Positions 41,493 through 50,968 of a stretch of 64,000 nt of DNA are shown here, piece after piece. Position 1 is the first letter of the stretch; the number at the start of each line of letters is the position of its first letter. The stretch lies in assembly GCA_963838155.1 (NCBI GenBank), contig CAWIQE010000038.1, positions 1-64,000 of the forward strand. The letters are read 5' to 3'. The stretch comes from Pararhizobium_B sp963838155 (GTDB taxonomy: Bacteria; Pseudomonadota; Alphaproteobacteria; Rhizobiales; Rhizobiaceae). The position numbers were made by a program, and so were the translations under genes. The notes under the pieces were generated by a model. It saw nothing but the letters and a program-made list of their open reading frames with translations, did no database searches and was not told the DNA's origin.

Positions 41493-42311
41493 TCAGTCGG
41501 CGAGCTCCCGCGCCCGCCGCTGCGCCGCCGAAACCGCCTTCTCCATCAGCGGCATGAGGCCGCCATCGCCCATGAGCACGCCGAGCGCCGCCGCGGTCGT
41601 GCCGCCGGGCGAGGTGACGTTCGTCCTCAGCCGTTCGGCGGTGTCGGGCGACTGGTGAAGCATTTCGCCAGCCCCCGACACGGTCGAACGCGCCAAACGC
41701 ATGGCGAGGTCCGCCGGCAGGCCCCCCTTGCGGCCTGCTTCAGCCATGCATTCGACGAGGTAGTAGACATAGGCCGGCCCGCTGCCGGAAACGGCCGTGA
41801 CCGCATCGATCAGCGCCTCGTCGTCGAGCCACTCCACCGGCCCGCTCACCGACAGGAGATCGTCGACGACCTTGCGCTGGGCGGCATCGACATGCGCGTT
41901 CGGCACCGCAGCCGTGATCCCGCGGGACACCATCGCCGGCGTGTTCGGCATCGCCCGCACCACGGCGCCGCCGCCGAGATGCGTTTCGAGCGTCGCGATG
42001 GTCGTGCCGGCCGCGATCGAGACGGAGACGGTCCCGGGCCCCTTCATCACCGTGAGCCCCGGCAGCACCGCGGCCATCATCTGCGGCTTGACGGCGACGA
42101 AGAGCACGCCGGCGGAGACGTCCGCCGCCGGCTCGGAGAGATGGCGCAGGCCATGCTCCGCGATCAGGTCCAGCATGTCCTGCCGGGGCGACGGATCGAG
42201 CACCACGATGTCCTTCGCCGCCATGCCCGATGCCAGCCAGCCGCGCATCATGGCGCCGCCCATGTTCCCGGCGCCTGCGAGCACGACCGGTCCGGACGCC
42301 GCGGCCGCCAT
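41493..42311 (-). CDS. proC: Pyrroline-5-carboxylate reductase
   Basis: Predicted 272-residue NADPH enzyme for the last step of proline synthesis. It has a Rossmann start (VVLAGAGNMGGAMMRGWLAS), the FVAVKPQMM motif, and the C-terminal signature AVSGSGPAYVYYLVECMAEA followed by TVSGAGEMLHQS and TSPGGTTAAAL. Its ATG lies one base after the stop of the YbjN gene, so the two are probably co-transcribed. Confidence 0.96.
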   Translation of the reverse strand: MAAAASGPVVLAGAGNMGGAMMRGWLASGMAAKDIVVLDPSPRQDMLDLIAEHGLRHLSEPAADVSAGVLFVAVKPQMMAAVLPGLTVMKGPGTVSVSIAAGTTIATLETHLGGGAVVRAMPNTPAMVSRGITAAVPNAHVDAAQRKVVDDLLSVSGPVEWLDDEALIDAVTAVSGSGPAYVYYLVECMAEAGRKGGLPADLAMRLARSTVSGAGEMLHQSPDTAERLRTNVTSPGGTTAAALGVLMGDGGLMPLMEKAVSAAQRRARELAD

Positions 42312-42314
42312 CGC

Positions 42315-42815
42315 TCAGGCCTCTCCTACGGTTTCGAACAGCACCGCGTCGACCGCCCGGCGGGCGTCCATTCCCGACCAGACGACGAACTGGAAGGCCT
42401 GGTAGTAGACCTCGCACGCTTCGAGCGCTCCATTGAGCAGCACCTCGACCTGCCGGTTGGTCGGCTCGGCGCCGCCCGCCAGAAGGAGAGACTGGCGGAA
42501 GATCACCACGTCCTCCTGGTCCCACAGGTCGAAGTGCCCCATCAGCACCTGCCCGTTGATGTGGGACAGCAGGCGGATCACCTCCATCGTGCGGCTTTCC
42601 GGCACCTTCATGTCGAAGGCGCAGGCCACGTGCAGCGCCTCGAACTCCTCCATCCAGGAGAAGGAGACGTGGTAGTCCGTCCAGCGGCCCTCGACGGTCA
42701 TGGCGATCTCGTCTTCCCCCGACCGCTCGAAGGACCACTCGTTGCTGGCTGCGACGAACTCGATCATGTCGACCGGGTTCGACTGGCGTTCCATTTCGAA
42801 TTCCATAAGGCTCAT
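42315..42815 (-). CDS. YbjN domain protein
   Basis: Predicted 166-residue cytosolic protein of the YbjN family (sensory-transduction regulator-like; precise role unknown). Recognisable parts: EFVAASNEWSFERSGEDEIA, WTDYHVSFSWMEEFEALHVA and LLSHINGQVLMGHFDLWDQE. It directly precedes proC, a conserved arrangement in rhizobia. The ribosome-binding site is weak. Confidence 0.88.
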   Translation of the reverse strand: MSLMEFEMERQSNPVDMIEFVAASNEWSFERSGEDEIAMTVEGRWTDYHVSFSWMEEFEALHVACAFDMKVPESRTMEVIRLLSHINGQVLMGHFDLWDQEDVVIFRQSLLLAGGAEPTNRQVEVLLNGALEACEVYYQAFQFVVWSGMDARRAVDAVLFETVGEA

Positions 42816-43156
42816 GCCACACCCGCTTTGCCCGGAGTCACCACCGGCTTCGTGTTCGAACACGTCAGACGCACACTGGTAGACCGGGGAGTAATTCCTC
42901 GGAGACGAACGATAGCCGGGCTGTAGCGTGAACGATGCTACTTGCGCGAAACTGGAAGGCCCGTTTCGAATCATCTTGTAAATTCAGTGTATAAAAGCGG
43001 AGTCGCGGCGCCAGCCCCCCGACCGGAAATTACCCCGGGATATCTTTTGGCGCCTTTGCCGGCGTGCTCAAGCGCCGACTCATAAGCGACTCTGCCGAAA
43101 CGATTTTCACCGCCCCGGCGGGGGCGGAAAAAAAGCGAAAAAAATTCCGGATCGGC
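42816..43156. other. 341-bp gap between ybjN and ubiK
   Basis: No gene recognised. There is an AT-rich patch (TTGTAAATTCAGTGTATAAA at about 42974) and a GC hairpin (CCGCCCC-GGCG-GGGGCGG, about 43111-43128) followed on the plus strand by seven A, so neither strand has a proper terminator T run. Confidence 0.45.
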
Positions 43157-43450
43157 TCAGTCGCCCTTCGCCGCCGAGCCCGAGCCGGCCTTCGGGGCCT
43201 TCCCGGAAAGCTTCGCCTCGAGCGCTTCGATGCGCGCCAGCAGGAGGTCGTTCTCCTCGCGCGCCCGGATCGCCATCTCCCGGACGGCCTCGAATTCCTC
43301 GCGCTTGACGATCTCCATGCCGTTGAGCACGCGCTCCGCCTGGCTGCGGAAGGCCGTCTCCACTTCCTGGCGCACGCCCTGGGCGGCCCCTGCGGCATCG
43401 GTCATCAGGCGCGCGAAATCGTCGAGCAGGCGGTTCGGTCCGGTGGTCAT
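43157..43450 (-). CDS. ubiK: UbiK/BMFP accessory factor family protein
   Basis: Predicted 97-residue protein: NRLLDDFARLMTDAAGAAQG, an amphipathic N-terminal region, then a coiled coil (EEFEAVREMAIRAREENDLL, LARIEALEAKLSG). This is the BMFP/YqiC family. UbiK in E. coli helps ubiquinone synthesis, and Brucella BMFP promotes membrane fusion; which applies here is not known. Start at 43450 fits the family. Confidence 0.82.
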   Translation of the reverse strand: MTTGPNRLLDDFARLMTDAAGAAQGVRQEVETAFRSQAERVLNGMEIVKREEFEAVREMAIRAREENDLLLARIEALEAKLSGKAPKAGSGSAAKGD

Positions 43451-43607
43451 CGGGACATCTCCATGGGCTGCCGGGCACGATTGTGCCCCGGATGGGGATG
43501 AGGTAGGGAATTCCCGGCTGCTGTGCAAGGCGAAGAGCCCGCGCCGCGGCGGACGATCCTTCCGAAACGGCGGCAAAGCGAGAGGCGGTCAATTGGAATA
43601 CTGGCTG

Positions 43608-44453
43608 ATGAGGGCTGCCCTTCTGCCCTACCCGCAGATCGACCCGGTCCTGCTCCGGATCGGTCCCCTCGCCATCCATTGGTACGGCGTCGCCTACATC
43701 GTCGGCATCCTTCTCGGCTGGCTCTACGCCCGCTCGCTCCTCAAGGATACGCGCCTTTGGCCGGGCGGCACGCCGCCGATGGCGTTGAACGACGTCGACG
43801 ACTTCCTCTTCTGGGCGGCGATCGGCATCGTCGTCGGGGGGCGCACGGGCTACGTCCTGTTCTACGATCTGGAGCCGGTGCTCCGGCATCCCCTGCGCGC
43901 CTTCGAGATCTGGAACGGCGGCATGTCCTTCCACGGCGGCCTGATCGGCACGACGCTGGCGATCGTCCTCTTCTCGCGGTCGCGCTCCATCAACGTCTGG
44001 GGGCTGTGCGACCTCATCGCCCCTTGCGTGCCCATCGGGCTGTTTTTCGGCCGAATCGCGAATTTCATCAACGACGAGCTCTGGGGGCGGGTCTCCGACG
44101 TGCCGTGGGCGATGATCTTTCCGACCGGCGGCCCCTTCCCCCGCCATCCGAGCCAGCTCTACGAGGCGGGCCTCGAAGGCATCGTCCTCTTCCTGGTGCT
44201 GCGACTGCTGACGCACCGCTTCCGCACACTGAAGAAGCTCCGCTTCACCTGCGGCGCCTTCGTCGCCGGCTACGGGTGCTGCCGCATCTTTTCGGAATTC
44301 TTTCGTGAGCCCGACCCGCAACTGGGTTATCTTTACGGCGGCTGGCTGACGATGGGCATGGTGCTTTCGGTGCCGATGGTCCTCGTCGGAATATGGGCGA
44401 TGGTGAGCGCGCGTCCCGACACGGACAAGGCGGGTGCGCCCGCTTCGAGATGA
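43608..44453 (+). CDS. lgt: Prolipoprotein diacylglyceryl transferase
   Basis: Predicted 281-residue inner-membrane enzyme that attaches diacylglycerol to the lipobox cysteine of prolipoproteins. Typical: LAIHWYGVAYIVGILLGWLY, GGRTGYVLFYDL, the essential HGG in MSFHGGLIGTTLA, and the Lgt signature GRIANFINDELWGR with HPSQLYEAGLEG. The start could be a TTG at 43593, which has a better ribosome-binding site (GAGG). Its stop overlaps the start of the next gene (ATGA). Confidence 0.96.
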   Translation: MRAALLPYPQIDPVLLRIGPLAIHWYGVAYIVGILLGWLYARSLLKDTRLWPGGTPPMALNDVDDFLFWAAIGIVVGGRTGYVLFYDLEPVLRHPLRAFEIWNGGMSFHGGLIGTTLAIVLFSRSRSINVWGLCDLIAPCVPIGLFFGRIANFINDELWGRVSDVPWAMIFPTGGPFPRHPSQLYEAGLEGIVLFLVLRLLTHRFRTLKKLRFTCGAFVAGYGCCRIFSEFFREPDPQLGYLYGGWLTMGMVLSVPMVLVGIWAMVSARPDTDKAGAPASR

Positions 44454-45565
44454 TATGGAACGTCGTGTCGACACCGCTCGCAGAACGGATGAAAGCCCTG
44501 ATCGCATCGGCCGGCCCGCTCGGCGTGGCCGACTATTTCGCCATGTGCCTCGGCGATCCGGACCACGGCTACTACCGCACGCGCGAGCCCTTCGGCCGCG
44601 CCGGCGACTTCGTCACGGCGCCTGAGATCAGCCAGCTCTTCGGCGAGATGATCGGCGTCTTCCTCGTCCACGCCTGGCATGCGAGCGGCCGCCCCTCCGG
44701 CGTGCGGCTCGCCGAGCTCGGCCCCGGCCGCGGCACCATGATGGCGGACGTCCTTCGGGTCGCCGAACGCTTGGCGCCGGACCTCGCGGCGGCGGCGAGC
44801 GTGCACATGGTCGAGACGAGCGAGCGCCTGGTGGCCGTGCAGCGCGAGACGCTGCGCTCCTGCGCGACCCCGATCGCATGGCACCGCCGGCTCGACGACG
44901 TCCCCGAGGGCTTCCTGCTCCTCGTCGCCAACGAATTCTTCGACGCCATCCCGATCCGCCAGTTCGTCAAGACGCCGGACGGCTTCCGCGAGCGGACGGT
45001 CGGGCTCGCCGCCGACGGCGGTCTTTGCTTCGTCGCGGGTCCGGCGACCCTTTCTTCCGACGAGCTCCCTCAGGACGCCGGCGCCCAGCCGGCGGGGACG
45101 ATCGTCGAGATCTCCCCCGCGCGCACGGCGATCATGGCGGCCGTCGCCGGCCGCCTCGCGGCCGCGGGCGGCGTCGCCCTCGTCCTCGACTACGGCCATC
45201 TGGTGACCGGCTACGGCGACACGCTGCAGGCGCTGAAGAACCATGCGGCCGACGATCCGCTCGCCCACCCTGGCGACGCGGACCTGACGAGCCATGTCGA
45301 TTTCGCCGCCCTCGCCCGGGCCGCCGGGAGCGAGGGCGCCAGCCTCGTCGGCGCCATGACCCAGGGCGACTTCCTGCTCGGCCTCGGCCTGCTCGAACGC
45401 GCCGGCAATCTCGGCGCCGGCAAGGACCACGCGACCCAGGAGGCCATCCGCGACGCCGTCGAGCGGCTTGCCGCGCCCGGCAAGGGCAACATGGGCGAAC
45501 TGTTCAAGGTTCTGGCCGTTTCCGGCAGCCCCGCCAGAATTCCCCCCTTCATATCCCGCGATTGA
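44450..45565 (+). CDS. MidA/NDUFAF7-type SAM-dependent methyltransferase
   Basis: Predicted 371-residue protein of the MidA family, whose eukaryotic member NDUFAF7 methylates an arginine of a complex I subunit. Features: PLGVADYFAMCLGDPDHGYY, DFVTAPEISQLFGEMIGVF, and the SAM-binding ELGPGRGTMMAD; VANEFFDAIPIRQF is highly conserved. Translationally coupled to lgt. Bacterial function not proven. Confidence 0.93.
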   Translation: MIWNVVSTPLAERMKALIASAGPLGVADYFAMCLGDPDHGYYRTREPFGRAGDFVTAPEISQLFGEMIGVFLVHAWHASGRPSGVRLAELGPGRGTMMADVLRVAERLAPDLAAAASVHMVETSERLVAVQRETLRSCATPIAWHRRLDDVPEGFLLLVANEFFDAIPIRQFVKTPDGFRERTVGLAADGGLCFVAGPATLSSDELPQDAGAQPAGTIVEISPARTAIMAAVAGRLAAAGGVALVLDYGHLVTGYGDTLQALKNHAADDPLAHPGDADLTSHVDFAALARAAGSEGASLVGAMTQGDFLLGLGLLERAGNLGAGKDHATQEAIRDAVERLAAPGKGNMGELFKVLAVSGSPARIPPFISRD

Positions 45566-45634
45566 CATGCCATGAGGCAGTCTTCACCATCGCCGCGCTC
45601 GTTCCGAGGCAGCGGTCGCATGAGGAGGCCGACC

Positions 45635-46432
45635 ATGCTTGACCAGTCCCACCCGCAGCCGATCGAAAGTCCGCTGCTCGAGGCGGCGACGCGCGGCGGC
45701 CCCGTCCGCCACGGTTTCTTCACCCGCGAGGGCGGCATCTCCGGAGACGTCTACAAGGGCCTGAACGTCGGCCTCGGCTCGGACGACGACCGCGGCAGCG
45801 TCCTGGAGAACCGCGCGCGGGTCTGCCGGTGGTTCGCCGCCGAAAGCGACCGCCTCGTCACGCCGCACCAGGTCCACTCCGCCGACGTTCACGTGGCCGA
45901 CGGCCCGTTCGACGGCGACCGGCCGAAGGCCGATGCGGTGGTCACCGCCGTTCCCGGCCTCGTTCTCGGCGTCCTGACGGCCGATTGCGGGCCGATCCTG
46001 CTCGCCGATCCGCAGGCCGGCGTCGTCGCCGCCGCCCATGCCGGCTGGCGCGGCGCCTTCGACGGCATCGTCGAGAACACCGTCGCCGCCATGGTCGCGC
46101 TCGGCGCCTCCCGCACCCGCATCGTCGCCGCCCTCGGCCCCTCGATCAGCCGTCGGAACTACGAGGTCGGCCCCGAATTCGTCGAGCGGTTCACGACGCG
46201 CGACGCCGCGCTCGAACGCTTCTTCTCCCCGTCGGACCGCCCCGGGCACGCCATGTTCGACCTGCCGGCCTTCACCCTGGCGCGGCTTTCCGAATCGGGA
46301 GTCGCCGCCGAAAATCTCGATCTCTGCACCTATCCCGACGAAGAACGCTTCTTTTCCTACCGCCGCACCAGCCATCGCGGCGAGCCGGACTACGGCCGGC
46401 AGATTTCGGCTATTTCGATCAAGGAGTTATAA
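45635..46432 (+). CDS. pgeF: Peptidoglycan editing factor PgeF (laccase domain)
   Basis: Predicted 265-residue cytosolic enzyme of the multicopper-polyphenol-oxidoreductase/YfiH family, which corrects misincorporated amino acids in cell-wall precursors. Metal and active-site motifs: LVTPHQVHSADVH, GVLTADCGPILLAD, AAAHAGWRGAFDGI and LGPSISRRNYEVG. The ATG at 45635 has AGGAGG six bases upstream; an earlier in-frame ATG at 45572 is less likely. The lgt-midA-pgeF order is common in the group. Confidence 0.93.
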   Translation: MLDQSHPQPIESPLLEAATRGGPVRHGFFTREGGISGDVYKGLNVGLGSDDDRGSVLENRARVCRWFAAESDRLVTPHQVHSADVHVADGPFDGDRPKADAVVTAVPGLVLGVLTADCGPILLADPQAGVVAAAHAGWRGAFDGIVENTVAAMVALGASRTRIVAALGPSISRRNYEVGPEFVERFTTRDAALERFFSPSDRPGHAMFDLPAFTLARLSESGVAAENLDLCTYPDEERFFSYRRTSHRGEPDYGRQISAISIKEL

Positions 46433-46433
46433 G

Positions 46434-47585
46434 ATGGCCCTGCAATTCGCCCCCGACGAATACGAAGACCGACGAAAGCGCCTTCTCGAGGCGATGCAGG
46501 AGGAAAAGCTCGAAGCCGTGCTGCTCTTCGCGCAGGAAAGCATGTACTGGCTGACCGGGTTCGACAGCTTCGGCTTCTGCCACTTCCAGTGCCTCGTCGT
46601 GAAGGCCGACGGCGACATGGCGCTCCTCGCCCGCTCGGCCGACCTGCGGCAGGCGCGCCAGACCTCGACCATCGAGCGGATCGTCGTGTGGATCGACCGC
46701 GCCAACGCCGACCCGACCGGCGACCTGAAGAACCTTCTCGACGACATGGATCTTCTCGGCTGCCGGATCGGCGTCGAATACGACACCCACGGGCTGACCG
46801 GCGCCAATTGCCGGATGCTCGACAACCGCCTGCAATCCTTCGCCAATCCGGTCGACGCCTCCCACGTCGTCAGCCGGCTGCGGCTGATCAAGAGCCCGGA
46901 GGAGATCGCCCGCGTCCGCCGCGCCGCCGAGCTCGCCGACGCGGCCCTCGACGCGGCGCTCCCCCTGGTGCGCCCGGGCACCGACGAAGCCGCGATCCTC
47001 GCCGCCATGCAGGGCGCCGTCCTCGCCGGCGGAGGCGACTATCCCGCCAACCCCTTCGTCATCGGCTCCGGCCGGGAGGCGCTGCTGTGCCGCTACAAGT
47101 CGGGACGGCGCAAGCTCGAAGCCGAGGACCAGCTGACGCTCGAATGGGCCGGGGTCGACGCCCACTACCACGCGGCCATGATGCGCACCGTGCTCGTCGG
47201 CACCGTCGGCGAGCGCCACCGGGCCCTCTACGAGGCCGCGCGCGCCGCGATCGAGGAAATCGAGACGGTGATGCGGCCGGGCCGGACCTTCGGCGACGTC
47301 TTCGCCGCCCATGCCCGCGTCATGGACCAGCGCGACATGACCCGCCACCGCCTGAACGCCTGCGGCTATTCGCTCGGCGCCCGCTTCGCGCCGTCCTGGA
47401 TGGAGCACCAGATGTTCTACGCCGAGAACCCCCAGCCGATCGCGCCCTCCATGTCGCTGTTCGTCCACATGATCATCATGGACTCCGACAGCGGATGCGC
47501 GATGTGCCTCGGCCAGAGCTATCTCACCACCGAAGACGCCCCGGAACCGCTGTCGAGACACGGGCTCGACCTGATTTCATGCTGA
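46434..47585 (+). CDS. M24 family creatinase-like protein (metal ligands lost)
   Basis: Predicted 383-residue protein with a creatinase N-terminal domain (RRKRLLEAMQEEKLEAVLLF, YWLTGFDSF) and a pita-bread M24 domain (IKSPEEIARVRRAAELADAA). In metallo-members the ligands are two Asp, one His and two Glu. Here the first Asp is Glu (LTLEWAG), the second is Ala (HAAMMRTVLVG) and GHGIG is GYSLG; only the last Glu (TTEDAPE) is clear. This resembles creatinase and ectoine hydrolase more than Xaa-Pro aminopeptidase. The start is one base after the pgeF stop, with AAGGAG inside pgeF. Substrate unknown. Confidence 0.88.
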   Translation: MALQFAPDEYEDRRKRLLEAMQEEKLEAVLLFAQESMYWLTGFDSFGFCHFQCLVVKADGDMALLARSADLRQARQTSTIERIVVWIDRANADPTGDLKNLLDDMDLLGCRIGVEYDTHGLTGANCRMLDNRLQSFANPVDASHVVSRLRLIKSPEEIARVRRAAELADAALDAALPLVRPGTDEAAILAAMQGAVLAGGGDYPANPFVIGSGREALLCRYKSGRRKLEAEDQLTLEWAGVDAHYHAAMMRTVLVGTVGERHRALYEAARAAIEEIETVMRPGRTFGDVFAAHARVMDQRDMTRHRLNACGYSLGARFAPSWMEHQMFYAENPQPIAPSMSLFVHMIIMDSDSGCAMCLGQSYLTTEDAPEPLSRHGLDLISC

Positions 47586-48460
47586 AAGCGAAGCAGACGG
47601 ACCGGGCCGCCCTCCCGGCAGGCCCGACTTCCCTCCGGCGGCGCCCGATCGTCCGGCTGCCCGTCGCAATGCTGCTCGCGGCCGCCGCGTCGGCCTGCAC
47701 GCTGTCCGACAGCCTGGTCCCGCCCAATCCGATCCCCGAGGCGCGGCCGTCGGAGGCCGCCGGCTACGGGCAGGACGCCACGCCCATCGATCCCTCCACG
47801 GGCGACGACCGGGTGGCGATGGCCGCACCCGCCCCGACCGGCCCCGTCGAGGCCGCCGCCCTGCCGCCTCCGGCCGCGACGACGAGCCGGAGCGGCGGTG
47901 TCTACGCCCCGCGCACGGCGCCCGGGAGCGGCTCGTCGAACCGCCAGGCGGCCGCCTTCCCCGCCGCCTCGCAGAAACGCAGGACCCCGCCGCCGGCGCG
48001 CGCGAGCGAACCCCAGCCCGCGCCCGCCGCCGCGCCCGCCGCCCCTGCTGCCGCCGCCACAACGACGGCAAGCCGCGAACCGGCGCGTCAGACCGCGCCG
48101 ACGATACGCTTCACCCCGGTGATCGGAGCCCCCGTCGGCGCCATCCGGCCCCTGTCGGCGGAACTGGAAAAGGCCGCCCGCAGCCACGGCGTCGTTATCC
48201 GCAACACGGCGGACGAACCGGTGGACAACATCCTGCGCGGCTATTTCTCCGCCTCGGCCGGCGGTTCGAAGGTCCGGCTGGTCTATATGTGGGACGTCCT
48301 CGACGCCTCGGGCACGCAGCTGCACCGGATGCAGGGCACCGTCACGGCGCCCGGCTCCGCCGCGGATCCCTGGAAATCCGTGCCGGATGCGACGATGCGG
48401 GACATCGCGCGAAAGACGATTTCGGACTATCTCGCATGGCGCGCGGGGCGGCCGGGATGA
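47579..48460 (+). CDS. Proline-rich hypothetical lipoprotein
   Basis: Predicted 293-residue protein overlapping the previous gene by seven bases. After a basic start, a hydrophobic leader ends in a lipobox (LLAAAASAC, about residue 40). A long Pro/Ala-rich low-complexity region follows (to about residue 175), then a folded C-terminal domain (IRPLSAELEKAARSHGVVIR, LRGYFSASAGGSKVRLVYMW) ending in DYLAWRAGRPG. Probably an outer-membrane or periplasmic lipoprotein. Family not recognised. Confidence 0.8.
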   Translation: MLKAKQTDRAALPAGPTSLRRRPIVRLPVAMLLAAAASACTLSDSLVPPNPIPEARPSEAAGYGQDATPIDPSTGDDRVAMAAPAPTGPVEAAALPPPAATTSRSGGVYAPRTAPGSGSSNRQAAAFPAASQKRRTPPPARASEPQPAPAAAPAAPAAAATTTASREPARQTAPTIRFTPVIGAPVGAIRPLSAELEKAARSHGVVIRNTADEPVDNILRGYFSASAGGSKVRLVYMWDVLDASGTQLHRMQGTVTAPGSAADPWKSVPDATMRDIARKTISDYLAWRAGRPG

Positions 48461-48579
48461 AACCGCATGATTCCTGACGGATTCGCCGCACAAGCCCCGA
48501 TACCGGCACGCCGGCATCTTGCAATCGTGTCCAAGCCAGCTAAAAGCCCCACAACAGGCGCACACACAGGCGGGTCGAA

Positions 48580-49512
<933 letters not shown>

Positions 49513-49551
49513 GGCGCCCGCGCAGGCCCTGCCCGAAGGCGTTGCAAGGTT

Positions 49552-50805
49552 CTAGGCCCACTCGCCCTTGCGCATCAGCGGTTCGGCCTCGCCCGCTTCG
49601 GTGATCCCGTCGACGTCGATCTCGCCGGAACCGATCATCCAGTCGACATGGATGAGGCTCGCATTGGCGCCGCGCGCGGCGAGATCCTCCACGCTGGCGC
49701 TTCCGCCGTTCTTCATGCATTTGGAATAGGACTGGCCGAGGGCGATGTGGCAGGCGGCGTTCTCGTCGAACAGCGTGTTGAAGAACAGCGTGCCGCTGGC
49801 CGAGATCGGCGACGAGTGCGGCACCAGCGCCACCTCGCCCAGGCGCCGCGCGCCCTCGTCCACGTCGATGAGCTTCTTCAGCGCCGCCTCGCCGGTCGAG
49901 GCGCGCGCCTCGACGATCCGTCCCTCCTCGAAGCGCACCTCGATGTCGCGGATCACGACGCCCTGGTGGGCCAGCGGCTTGGTGCTGCGCACGTGCCCCT
50001 CGACGCGGCGGCAGTGCGGCGTGGTGAAGACTTCCTCCGTCGGGATGTTCGGGTTGCACATGACGCCCTGGATCGTCCGGCCGGCGCCGCCGCCCCAGGA
50101 ATGGCCGTCGGCGAGGCCCACGGTCAGGTCGGTGCCCGGGCCGGTGAAGCGAAGGGCGGAATACTGCTTCTCCTCCAGGAGCTTGCGGCGCGCCGAGAGC
50201 TCGCCGTTATGCGCCGCCCAGGCCGCCTTCGGATCGGCGACGGAGGCGTCGACGCGGCTGGCCGAGAAGATCGCCTTCCACAGCCGGTCGACGGCGTCCG
50301 GCGCATCCGGGAAGACCGTCTTCGCCCAGGCTTCGCTCGCATGGGCGACGATCGACCAGTTGGTCTCGAAGCGCGTGATCCGGCCGATCACCGGCTTGCT
50401 GGCCCTGGCGAAGGCAGCCTCGGCGCGGGCGACCTTCTCCGGATCCTCCTCGGCAAGCAGGTTGGGGTCGGCGCCGATCACCTTGAGGCGCGCCGTGCGG
50501 CCGTCCTCCATGGCACGCGCGATTCCCTCGTGGAGCCAGCCGCGGTCCCGGTCGAAGGAGGCCTCGTGCCCCAGCCGGAAGCGCGCGAGCGTCGCCGCCT
50601 CGTCGTCGTACATGACGGTGACGAGCCCCGCGCCGCGGCGATAGGCCCGCTCGGTGATCCGCCGGACGAGATCCAGCATCGACACGTCGGCGGAAATCAG
50701 CAGGTCCTGCCCCTCCTGCACGTTCACCCCGACCTCGACCGCGACGTCGGCGAGGCGGTCGAGAAGGTCCGAATGCGTCAGCGTGGCGTGGGTGGCGTGG
50801 TTCAT
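49552..50805 (-). CDS. M29 family aminopeptidase
   Basis: Predicted 417-residue metallo-aminopeptidase (thermophilic AmpS/PepS type). The N-terminal domain shows VNVQEGQDLLISADVSMLDL; the C-terminal catalytic part has PNIPTEEVFTTPHCRRVEGH, in which Glu is a metal ligand, then LGEVALVPHSSPIS and AACHIALGQSY with metal histidine and HVDWMIGSGEIDVDGI. GGAGG precedes the start. Convergent with prs. Confidence 0.93.
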   Translation of the reverse strand: MNHATHATLTHSDLLDRLADVAVEVGVNVQEGQDLLISADVSMLDLVRRITERAYRRGAGLVTVMYDDEAATLARFRLGHEASFDRDRGWLHEGIARAMEDGRTARLKVIGADPNLLAEEDPEKVARAEAAFARASKPVIGRITRFETNWSIVAHASEAWAKTVFPDAPDAVDRLWKAIFSASRVDASVADPKAAWAAHNGELSARRKLLEEKQYSALRFTGPGTDLTVGLADGHSWGGGAGRTIQGVMCNPNIPTEEVFTTPHCRRVEGHVRSTKPLAHQGVVIRDIEVRFEEGRIVEARASTGEAALKKLIDVDEGARRLGEVALVPHSSPISASGTLFFNTLFDENAACHIALGQSYSKCMKNGGSASVEDLAARGANASLIHVDWMIGSGEIDVDGITEAGEAEPLMRKGEWA

Positions 50806-50968
50806 GGCCGAAAGCCTCCGAGGTCGTTTCGAATTGTGCGCCATGTCACCGAGCGAGGCACGCCCTGTCAATCTCGATCGAGCCCTTGACGACGGCCCCG
50901 GGTCCCGCCGCGATTGCTCCCGCCGCCGAAACCGGGCAGATTGGCCGTTCGTTCGGGGAGGCGTGAAA

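Noticed and set aside
42974..42993. Promoter for an unannotated RNA upstream of ubiK
   Set aside because: TTGTAA and TATAAA are too closely spaced and there is no terminator or structure downstream to support a transcript.
43111..43128. Terminator of ubiK
   Set aside because: The hairpin is followed by A on the plus strand, so for the minus-strand gene the T run comes before the stem, the wrong order.
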